Below are positions 48,901 through 60,518 of a DNA stretch of 64,000 nt, in pieces. Numbering within the stretch: position 1 is the stretch's first letter; every line of letters begins with the position of its first letter. Source of the stretch: Clavelina lepadiformis (lineage: Eukaryota > Chordata > Ascidiacea > Aplousobranchia > Clavelinidae); the NCBI RefSeq assembly GCF_947623445.1, contig NC_135243.1, positions 18,422,479 through 18,486,478 of the forward strand, read 5' to 3'. The notes beneath the pieces were generated by a model. The model saw only the letters and a program-made list of their open reading frames with translations, had not been told where the DNA came from and did no database searches. Position numbers and translations under genes: made by a program.

Positions 48901-51270
48901 GTCTACTCAACCTGGTATGGTCGTAGGCGATTTCAAAAGAAAGAAAATGGCCTTTTAAATTATAATTCGATTGCATAGAGAGTTTGACAAAGGCAAACAA
49001 TTGCTAGAAATTTCATTGAAATATACAGCATGACTAAAATGCTTACAAAACCCGGTATTCCCAGGCGGTCACCCATCCAAGTACTAACCGGGCCCGAGGT
49101 TGCTTAACTTCCGAGATCGAACGAGATCGGATCTACTCAACCTGGTATGGTCGTAGGCGAATTCAAAAGAAAGCAAATGGCCTTTTCAATTATAATTCGA
49201 TTGCATAGGAAGTTTGACAAAGGCAAACAATTGCTAGAAATTTGATTGAAATTTACAGCATGACTAAAATGCTTACAACACCCGGTATTCCCAGGCGGTC
49301 ACCCATCCAAGTACTAACCGGGCCCGAGGTTGCTTAACTTCCGAGATCGAACGAGATCGGGTCTACTCAACCTGGTATGGTCGTAGGCGATTTCAAAAGA
49401 AAGAAAATGGCCTTTTCAATTATAATTCGATTGCATAGGAAGTTTGACAAATGCAAACAGTTGCTAGAAATTTCATTGAAATATACAGCATGACTAAAAT
49501 GCTTACAACACCTGGTATTCCCAGGCGGTCACCCATCCAAGTACTAACCGGGCTCGAGGTTGCTTAACTTCCAAAATCGAACGAGATCGGGTCTACTCAA
49601 CCTGGTATGGTCGTAGGCGTTTTCAAAAGAAAGAAAATGGCTTTTTCAATTATAATTCGATTGCATAGGAAGTTTGACAAAAGCAAACAGTTGCTAGAAA
49701 TTTGATTGAAATATACAGCATGACTAAAATGCTTACAACACCCGGTATTCCCAGGCGGTCACCCATCCAAGTACTAACCGGGCCCGAGGTTGTTTAACTT
49801 CCGAGATCGAACGAGATCGGGTCTACTCAACCTGGTATGGTCGTAGACGATTTCAAAAGAAAGAAAATGGCCTTTTCAATTATAATTCGATTGCATAGGA
49901 AATTCAAAAACGCAAACAGTTGCTATAAATTTCATTGAAATATACAGCATGACTAAAATGCTTACAACACCCGGTATTCCCAGGCGGTCACCCATCCAAG
50001 TACTAACCGGGCCCGATCGGTTGCTTAACTTCCGAGATCGGGTATACTCAACCTGGTATGGTCGTAGGCGATTTCAAAAGAAAGAAAATGGCCTTTTCAA
50101 TTATAATTCGATTGCATAGGAAGTTTGACAAAAGCAAACAGTTGCTAGAAATTTGATTGAAATATACAGCATGACTAAAATGCTTACAACACCCGGTATT
50201 CCCAGGCGGTCACCCATCCAAGTACTAACCGGGCTCGAGGTTGCTTAACTTCCGAGATCGAACGAGATCGGGTCTACTCAACCTGGTATGGTCGTAGGCG
50301 TTTTCGAAAGAAAGAAAATGGCTTTTTCAATTATAATTCGATTGCATAGGATGTTTGACAAAAGCAAACAGTTGCTAGAAATTTCATTGAAATATACAGC
50401 ATGACTAAAATGCTTACAACACCCGGTATTCCCAGGCGGTCACCCATCCAAGTACTAACCGGGCCCGAGGTTGCTTAACTTCTGAGATCGAACGAGATCG
50501 GGTCTACTCAACCTGGTATGGTCGTAGGCAAATTCAAAAAAAGAAAATGGCCTTTTCAATTATAATTCGATTGCATAGGAAATTCGAAAAGCAAACAGTT
50601 GCTATAAATTTGATTGAAATATACAGCATGACTAAAATGCTTACAACACTAGGTATTCCCAGGCGGCCACCCATCCAAGTACTAACCGGGCCCGAGGTTG
50701 CTTAACTTCCGAGATCGAACGAGATCGGGTCCACTCAACCTGGTATGGTCGTAGGCGATTTCAAAAGAAAGAAAATGGCCTTTTCAATTATAATTCGATT
50801 GCATAGGAAATTTGACAAAAGCAAACAGTTGCTATAAATTTGATTGAAATATACAGCATGACTAAAATGCTTACAACACCCGGTATTCCTAGGCGGTCAC
50901 CCATCCAAGTACTAACCGGGCCCGAGGTTGCTTAACTTCCGAGATCGAACGAGAACGGGTCTACTCAACCTGGTATGGTCGTAGGCGATTTCAAAAGAAA
51001 GAAAATGGCCTTTTAAATTATAATTCGATTGCATAAGAAATTCAAAAACGCAAACAGTTGCTAGAAATTTGATTGAAATATACAGCATGACTAAAATGCT
51101 TACAACACCCGGTATTCCCAGGCGGTCACCCATCCAAGTACTAACCGGGCCCGAGGTTGTTTAACTTCCGAGATCGAACGAGATCGGGTCTACTCAACCT
51201 GGTATGGTCGTAGGCGATTTCAAAAGAAAGAAAATGGCCTTTTCAAATATAATTCGCTTGCATAGGAAAT
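41330..51270 (-). repeat. Block pair at 5725-bp offset (25 units)
   Basis: About 4.2 kb at 41.33-45.55 kb is repeated at 47.05-51.27 kb. Marker pairs 41496/47221, 42481/48206, 44291/50016, 44861/50586 and 45187/50912 are each exactly 5725 bp apart. Confidence 0.82.
44235..44344 (-). pseudogene. 5S rRNA variant family W: 2-bp insertion plus 10-bp deletion
   Basis: A 110-nt copy with CCCGATCGGTTGC for CCCGAGGTTGC together with the 10-bp loop C/helix III deletion and GTATAC. Other members are 49960-50069, 54767-54876, 55448-55557, 60255-60364 and 63001-63110. The insertion falls in the A-box/intermediate-element region, so TFIIIA binding may be affected as well as folding. It shares the deletion and GTATAC with family V but not CCGAGCCCG, so it is either a branch of that family or a conversion product. 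Confidence 0.82.
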
Positions 51271-54200
51271 TCAAAAACGCAAACAGTTGCTATAAATTTG
51301 ATTGAAATATACAGCATGACTAAAATGCTTACAACACCCGGTAATCCCAGGCGGTTCACCATCCAAGTACTAACCGGGCCCGAAGTTGCTTAACTTCCGA
51401 GATCGAACGAGATCGGGTCTACTCAACCTTGTATGGTCGTAGGCGAATTCAAAAGAAAGAAAATGGCCTTTTCAATTATAATTCGATTGCATAAGAAATT
51501 TAAAAACGCAAACCGTTGCTAGAAATTTGATTGAAATATACAGCATGACTAAAATGCTTACAACACTCGGTATTCCCAGGCGGTCACCCATCCAAGTACT
51601 AACCGGGCCCGAGGTTGCTTAACTTCCGAGATCGAACGAGATCGGGTCTACTCAACCTGGTATGGTCGTAGGCGATTTCAAAAGAAAGAAAATGGCCTTT
51701 TCAATTATAATTCGATTGCATAGAGAGTTTGACAAAGGCAAACAATTGCTAGAAGTTTGATTGAAATATACAGCATGACTAAAATGCTTACAAAACCCGG
51801 TATTCCCAGGCAGTCACCCATCCAAGTACTAACCGGGGCCGAGGTTGCTTAACTTCCGAGATCGAACTAGATCGGGTCTACTCAACCTGGTATGGTCGTA
51901 GGCGAATTCAAAAGAAAGCAAATGGCCTTTTCAATTATAATTCGATTGCATAAGAAATTCAAAAACGCAAACAGTGGCTAGAAATTTGATTGAAATATAC
52001 AGCATGACTAAAATGCTTACAACACCCGGTATTCCCAGGCGGTCACCCATCCAAGTACTAACCGGGCCCGAGGTTGCTTAACTTCCGAGATCGAACGAAA
52101 TCGGTCTACTCAACCTGGTATGGTCGTAAGCGATTTCAAAAGAAAGAAAATGGCCTTTTCAATTATAATTCGATTGCATAGGAAATTTTACAAAGGCAAA
52201 CAGTTGCTATAAATTTCATTGAAATATACAGCATGACTAAAATGCTTACAACACCTGGTATTCCCAGGCGGTCACCCATCCAAGTACTAACCGGGCCCGA
52301 GGTTGTTTAACTTCCGAGATCGAACGAGAACGGGTCTACTCAACCTGGTATGGTCGTAGGCGATTTCAAAAGAAAGAAAATGGCCTTTTCAATTATAATT
52401 CGATTGCATAAAGAGTTTGACAAAGGCAAACAATTGCTAGAAATTTGATTGAAATATACAGCATGACTAAAATGCTTACAACACCTGGTATTCCCAGGCG
52501 GTCACCTATCCAAGTACTAACCGGGCCCGAGGTTGCTTAACTTCCGAGATCGAACGAGAACGGGTCTACTCAACCTGGTATGGTCGTAGGCGATTTCAAA
52601 AGAAAGAAAATGGCCTTTTAAATTATAATTCGATTGCATAGGAAATTTGACAAAGGCAAACAGTTGCCAGAAATTTGATTGAAATATACAGCATGACTAA
52701 AATGCTTACAACACCCGGTATTCCAGGCGGTCACCCATCCAAGTACTAACCGGGCCCGAGGTTGCTTAACTTCCGAGATCGAACGAGATCGGGTCTACTC
52801 AACCTGGTATGGTCGTAGGCGAATTCAAAAGAAAGAAAATGGCCTTTTCAATTATAATTCGATTGCATAAGAAATTCAAAAACGCAAACAGTGGCTAGAA
52901 ATTTGATTGAAATATACAGCATGACTAAAATGCTTACAACACCCGGTATTCCCAGGCGGTCACCCATCCAAGTACTAACCGGGCCCGAGGTTGCTTAACT
53001 TCCGAGATCGAACGAAATCGGTCTACTCAACCTGGTATGGTCGTAAGCGATTTCAAAAGAAAGAAAATGGCCCTTTCAATTATAATTCGATTGCATAGGA
53101 AATTTTACAAAGGCAAACAGTTGCTAGAAATTTCATTGAAATATACAGCATGACTAAAATGCTTACAACACCTGGTATTCACAGGCGGTCACCCATCCAA
53201 GTACTAACCGGGCCCGAGGTTGTTTAACTTCCGAGATCGAACGAGATCGGGTCTACTCAACCTGGTATGGTCGTAGGCGATTTCAAAAGAAAGAAAATGG
53301 CCTTTTCAAATATAATTCGCTTGCATAGGAAATTCAAAAACGCAAACAGTTGCTATAAATTTGATTGAAATATACAGCATGACTAAAATGCTTACTACAC
53401 CCGGTATTCCCAGGCGGTCACCCATCCAAGTACTAACCGGGCCCGAGGTTGCTTAACTTCCGAGATCGAACAAGATCGGGTCTACTCAACCTGGTATGGT
53501 CGTAGGCGAATTCAAAAGAAAGAAAATGGCCTTTTCAATTATAATTCGATTGCATAGGAAATTTAAAACGCAAACCGTTGCTAGAAATTTGATTGAAATA
53601 TACAGCATGACTAAAATGCTTACAACACTCGGTATTCCCTGGCGGTCACCCATCCAAGTACTAACCGAGCGCGAGCTTGCTTAACTTCCGAGATCGAACG
53701 AGATCGGGTCTACTCAACCTGGTATGGTCGTAGGCGATTTCAAAAGAAAGAAAATGGCCTTTTAAATTATATTTCGATTGCATAGAGAGTTTGACAAAGG
53801 CAAACAATTGCTAGAAATTTGATTGAAATATACAGCATGACTAAAATGCTTACAAAACCCGGTATTCCCAGGCGGTCACCCATCCAAGTACTAACCGGGC
53901 CCGAGGTTGCTTAACTTCCGAAATCGAACGAGATCGGATCTACTCAACCTGGTATGGTCGTAGGCGAATTCAAAAGAAAGCAAATGGCCTTTTCAATTAT
54001 AATTCGATTGCATAGGAAGTTTGACAAAGGCAAACAATTGCTAGAAATTTGATTGAAATATACAGCATGACTAAAATGCTTACAACACCCGGTATTTCCA
54101 GGCGGTCACCCATCCAAGTACTAACCGGGCCCGAGGTTGCTTAACTTCCGAGATCGAACGAGATCGGGTCTACTCAACCTGGTATGGTCGTAGGCGATTT

Positions 54201-57200
54201 CAAAAGAAAGAAAATGGCCTTTTCAATTATAATTCGATTGCATAGGAAGTTTGACAAATGCAAACAGTTGCTAGAAATTTCATTGAAATATACAGCATGA
54301 CTAAAATGCTTACAACACCCGGTATTCCCAGGCGGTCACCCATCCAAGTACTAACCGGGCTCGAGGTTGCTTAACTTCCAAAATCGAACGAGATCGGGTC
54401 TACTCAACCTGGTATGGTCGTAGGCGTTTTCAAAAGAAAGAAAATGGCTTTTTCAATTATAATTCGATTGCATAGGAAGTTTGACAAAAGCAAACAGTTG
54501 CTAGAAATTTGATTGAAATATACAGCATGACTAAAATGCTTACAACACCCGGTATTCCCAGGCGGTCACCCATCCAAGTACTAACCGGGCCCGAGGTTGT
54601 TTAACTTCCGAGATCGAACGAGATCGGGTCTACTCAACCTGGTATGGTCGTAGACGATTTCAAAAGAAAGAAAATGGCCTTTTCAATTATAATTCGATTG
54701 CATAGGAAATTCAAAAACGCAAACAGTTGCTATAAATTTCATTGAAATATACAGCATGACTAAAATGCTTACAAAACCCGGTATTCCCAGGCGGTCACCC
54801 ATCCAAGTACTAACCGGGCCCGATCGGTTGCTTAACTTCCGAGATCGGGTATACTCAACCTGGTATGGTCGTAGGCGATTTCAAAAGAAAGAAAATGGCC
54901 TTTTCAATTATAATTCGATTGCATAGGAAGTTTGACAAAAGCAAACAGTTGCTAGAAATTTGATTGAAATATACAGCATGACTAAAATGCTTACAACACC
55001 CGGTATTCCCAGGCGGTCACCCATCCAAGTACTAACCGGGCTCGAGGTTGCTTAACTTCCGAGATCGAACGAGATCGGGTCTACTCAACCTGGTATGGTC
55101 GTAGGCGTTTTCGAAAGAAAGAAAATGGCTTTTTCAATTATAATTCGATTGCATAGGATGTTTGACAAAAGCAAACAGTTGCTAGAAATTTCATTGAAAT
55201 ATACAGCATGACTAAAATGCTTACAACACCCGGTATTCCCAGGCGGTCACCCATCCAAGTACTAACCGGGCCCGAGGTTGTTTAACTTCCGAGATCGAAC
55301 GAGATCGGGTCTACTCAACCTGGTATGGTCGTAGACGATTTCAAAAGAAAGAAAATGGCCTTTTCAATTATAATTCGATTGCATAGGAAATTCAAAAACG
55401 CAAACAGTTGCTATAAATTTCATTGAAATATACAGCATGACTAAAATGCTTACAACACCCGGTATTCCCAGGCGGTCACCCATCCAAGTACTAACCGGGC
55501 CCGATCGGTTGCTTAACTTCCGAGATCGGGTATACTCAACCTGGTATGGTCGTAGGCGATTTCAAAAGAAAGAAAATGGCCTTTTCAATTATAATTCGAT
55601 TGCATAGGAAGTTTGACAAAAGCAAACAGTTGCTAGAAATTTGATTGAAATATACAGCATGACTAAAATGCTTACAACACCCGGTATTCCCAGGCGGTCA
55701 CCCATCCAAGTACTAACCGGGCTCGAGGTTGCTTAACTTCCGAGATCGAACGAGATCGGGTCTACTCAACCTGGTATGGTCGTAGGCGTTTTCGAAAGAA
55801 AGAAAATGGCTTTTTCAATTATAATTCGATTGCATAGGATGTTTGACAAAAGCAAACAGTTGCTAGAAATTTCATTGAAATATACAGCATGACTAAAATG
55901 CTTACAACACCCGGTATTCCCAGGCGGTCACCCATCCAAGTACTAACCGGGCCCGAGGTTGCTTAACTTCTGAGATCGAACGAGATCGGGTCTACTCAAC
56001 CTGGTATGGTCGTAGGCAAATTCAAAAAAAGAAAATGGCCTTTTCAATTATAATTCGATTGCATAGGAAATTCGAAAAGCAAACAGTTGCTATAAATTTG
56101 ATTGAAATATACAGCATGACTAAAATGCTTACAACACTAGGTATTCCCAGGCGGCCACCCATCCAAGTACTAACCGGGCCCGAGGTTGCTTAACTTCCGA
56201 GATCGAACGAGATCGGGTCCACTCAACCTGGTATGGTCGTAGGCGATTTCAAAAGAAAGAAAATGGCCTTTTCAATTATAATTCGATTGCATAGGAAATT
56301 TGACAAAAGCAAACAGTTGCTATAAATTTGATTGAAATATACAGCATGACTAAAATGCTTACAACACCCGGTATTCCTAGGCGGTCACCCATCCAAGTAC
56401 TAACCGGGCCCGAGGTTGCTTAACTTCCGAGATCGAACGAGAACGGGTCTACTCAACCTGGTATGGTCGTAGGCGATTTCAAAAGAAAGAAAATGGCCTT
56501 TTAAATTATAATTCGATTGCATAAGAAATTCAAAAACGCAAACAGTTGCTAGAAATTTGATTGAAATATACAGCATGACTAAAATGCTTACAACACCCGG
56601 TATTCCCAGGCGGTCACCCATCCAAGTACTAACCGGGCCCGAGGTTGTTTAACTTCCGAGATCGAACGAGATCGGGTCTACTCAACCTGGTATGGTCGTA
56701 GGCGATTTCAAAAGAAAGAAAATGGCCTTTTCAAATATAATTCGCTTGCATAGGAAATTCAAAAACGCAAACAGTTGCTATAAATTTGATTGAAATATAC
56801 AGCATGACTAAAATGCTTACAACACCCGGTAATCCCAGGCGGTTCACCATCCAAGTACTAACCGGGCCCGAAGTTGCTTAACTTCCGAGATCGAACGAGA
56901 TCGGGTCTACTCAACCTTGTATGGTCGTAGGCGAATTCAAAAGAAAGAAAATGGCCTTTTCAATTATAATTCGATTGCATAAGAAATTTAAAAACGCAAA
57001 CCGTTGCTAGAAATTTGATTGAAATATACAGCATGACTAAAATGCTTACAACACTCGGTATTCCCAGGCGGTCACCCATCCAAGTACTAACCGGGCCCGA
57101 GGTTGCTTAACTTCCGAGATCGAACGAGATCGGGTCTACTCAACCTGGTATGGTCGTAGGCGATTTCAAAAGAAAGAAAATGGCCTTTTCAATTATAATT

Positions 57201-60200
57201 CGATTGCATAGAGAGTTTGACAAAGGCAAACAATTGCTAGAAGTTTGATTGAAATATACAGCATGACTAAAATGCTTACAAAACCCGGTATTCCCAGGCA
57301 GTCACCCATCCAAGTACTAACCGGGGCCGAGGTTGCTTAACTTCCGAGATCGAACTAGATCGGGTCTACTCAACCTGGTATGGTCGTAGGCGAATTCAAA
57401 AGAAAGCAAATGGCCTTTTCAATTATAATTCGATTGCATAAGAAATTCAAAAACGCAAACAGTGGCTAGAAATTTGATTGAAATATACAGCATGACTAAA
57501 ATGCTTACAACACCCGGTATTCCCAGGCGGTCACCCATCCAAGTACTAACCGGGCCCGAGGTTGCTTAACTTCCGAGATCGAACGAAATCGGTCTACTCA
57601 ACCTGGTATGGTCGTAAGCGATTTCAAAAGAAAGAAAATGGCCTTTTCAATTATAATTCGATTGCATAGGAAATTTTACAAAGGCAAACAGTTGCTATAA
57701 ATTTCATTGAAATATACAGCATGACTAAAATGCTTACAACACCTGGTATTCCCAGGCGGTCACCCATCCAAGTACTAACCGGGCCCGAGGTTGTTTAACT
57801 TCCGAGATCGAACGAGAACGGGTCTACTCAACCTGGTATGGTCGTAGGCGATTTCAAAAGAAAGAAAATGGCCTTTTCAATTATAATTCGATTGCATAAA
57901 GAGTTTGACAAAGGCAAACAATTGCTAGAAATTTGATTGAAATATACAGCATGACTAAAATGCTTACAACACCTGGTATTCCCAGGCGGTCACCTATCCA
58001 AGTACTAACCGGGCCCGAGGTTGCTTAACTTCCGAGATCGAACGAGAACGGGTCTACTCAACCTGGTATGGTCGTAGGCGATTTCAAAAGAAAGAAAATG
58101 GCCTTTTAAATTATAATTCGATTGCATAGGAAATTTGACAAAGGCAAACAGTTGCCAGAAATTTGATTGAAATATACAGCATGACTAAAATGCTTACAAC
58201 ACCCGGTATTCCAGGCGGTCACCCATCCAAGTACTAACCGGGCCCGAGGTTGCTTAACTTCCGAGATCGAACGAGATCGGGTCTACTCAACCTGGTATGG
58301 TCGTAGGCGAATTCAAAAGAAAGAAAATGGCCTTTTCAATTATAATTCGATTGCATAAGAAATTCAAAAACGCAAACAGTGGCTAGAAATTTGATTGAAA
58401 TATACAGCATGACTAAAATGCTTACAACACCCGGTATTCCCAGGCGGTCACCCATCCAAGTACTAACCGGGCCCGAGGTTGCTTAACTTCCGAGATCGAA
58501 CGAAATCGGTCTACTCAACCTGGTATGGTCGTAAGCGATTTCAAAAGAAAGAAAATGGCCCTTTCAATTATAATTCGATTGCATAGGAAATTTTACAAAG
58601 GCAAACAGTTGCTAGAAATTTCATTGAAATATACAGCATGACTAAAATGCTTACAACACCTGGTATTCACAGGCGGTCACCCATCCAAGTACTAACCGGG
58701 CCCGAGGTTGTTTAACTTCCGAGATCGAACGAGATCGGGTCTACTCAACCTGGTATGGTCGTAGGCGATTTCAAAAGAAAGAAAATGGCCTTTTCAAATA
58801 TAATTCGCTTGCATAGGAAATTCAAAAACGCAAACAGTTGCTATAAATTTGATTGAAATATACAGCATGACTAAAATGCTTACTACACCCGGTATTCCCA
58901 GGCGGTCACCCATCCAAGTACTAACCGGGCCCGAGGTTGCTTAACTTCCGAGATCGAACAAGATCGGGTCTACTCAACCTGGTATGGTCGTAGGCGAATT
59001 CAAAAGAAAGAAAATGGCCTTTTCAATTATAATTCGATTGCATAGGAAATTTAAAACGCAAACCGTTGCTAGAAATTTGATTGAAATATACAGCATGACT
59101 AAAATGCTTACAACACTCGGTATTCCCTGGCGGTCACCCATCCAAGTACTAACCGAGCGCGAGCTTGCTTAACTTCCGAGATCGAACGAGATCGGGTCTA
59201 CTCAACCTGGTATGGTCGTAGGCGATTTCAAAAGAAAGAAAATGGCCTTTTAAATTATAATTCGATTGCATAGAGAGTTTGACAAAGGCAAACAATTGCT
59301 AGAAATTTGATTGAAATATACAGCATGACTAAAATGCTTACAAAACCCGGTATTCCCAGGCGGTCACCCATCCAAGTACTAACCGGGCCCGAGGTTGCTT
59401 AACTTCCGAAATCGAACGAGATCGGATCTACTCAACCTGGTATGGTCGTAGGCGAATTCAAAAGAAAGCAAATGGCCTTTTCAATTATAATTCGATTGCA
59501 TAGGAAGTTTGACAAAGGCAAACAATTGCTAGAAATTTGATTGAAATATACAGCATGACTAAAATGCTTACAACACCCGGTATTTCCAGGCGGTCACCCA
59601 TCCAAGTACTAACCGGGCCCGAGGTTGCTTAACTTCCGAGATCGAACGAGATCGGGTCTACTCAACCTGGTATGGTCGTAGGCGATTTCAAAAGAAAGAA
59701 AATGGCCTTTTCAATTATAATTCGATTGCATAGGAAGTTTGACAAATGCAAACAGTTGCTAGAAATTTCATTGAAATATACAGCATGACTAAAATGCTTA
59801 CAACACCCGGTATTCCCAGGCGGTCACCCATCCAAGTACTAACCGGGCTCGAGGTTGCTTAACTTCCAAAATCGAACGAGATCGGGTCTACTCAACCTGG
59901 TATGGTCGTAGGCGTTTTCAAAAGAAAGAAAATGGCTTTTTCAATTATAATTCGATTGCATAGGAAGTTTGACAAAAGCAAACAGTTGCTAGAAATTTGA
60001 TTGAAATATACAGCATGACTAAAATGCTTACAACACCCGGTATTCCCAGGCGGTCACCCATCCAAGTACTAACCGGGCCCGAGGTTGTTTAACTTCCGAG
60101 ATCGAACGAGATCGGGTCTACTCAACCTGGTATGGTCGTAGACGATTTCAAAAGAAAGAAAATGGCCTTTTCAATTATAATTCGATTGCATAGGAAATTC

Positions 60201-60518
60201 AAAAACGCAAACAGTTGCTATAAATTTCATTGAAATATACAGCATGACTAAAATGCTTACAACACCCGGTATTCCCAGGCGGTCACCCATCCAAGTACTA
60301 ACCGGGCCCGATCGGTTGCTTAACTTCCGAGATCGGGTATACTCAACCTGGTATGGTCGTAGGCGATTTCAAAAGAAAGAAAATGGCCTTTTCAATTATA
60401 ATTCGATTGCATAGGAAGTTTGACAAAAGCAAACAGTTGCTAGAAATTTGATTGAAATATACAGCATGACTAAAATGCTTACAACACCCGGTATTCCCAG
60501 GCGGTCACCCATCCAAGT
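49715..60518 (-). repeat. Large tandem duplication at 5488-bp offset (24 units)
   Basis: About 5.3 kb at 49.715-55.03 kb is followed by a near-identical copy at 55.20-60.518 kb. Markers at 49844/55332, 49960/55448, 50912/56400, 53496/58984 and 54651/60139 are each 5488 bp apart. Few differences were seen, for example ATATTTCG versus ATAATTCG at about 53.77/59.26 kb. Confidence 0.85.

Noticed and set aside
30983-56621. Repeated minus-strand 73-codon ORFs (MGDRLGIPGVVSILVM...)
   Set aside because: They run through a 5S gene in its own direction plus spacer. They appear only in units with certain indels and are copies of one block, not genes.
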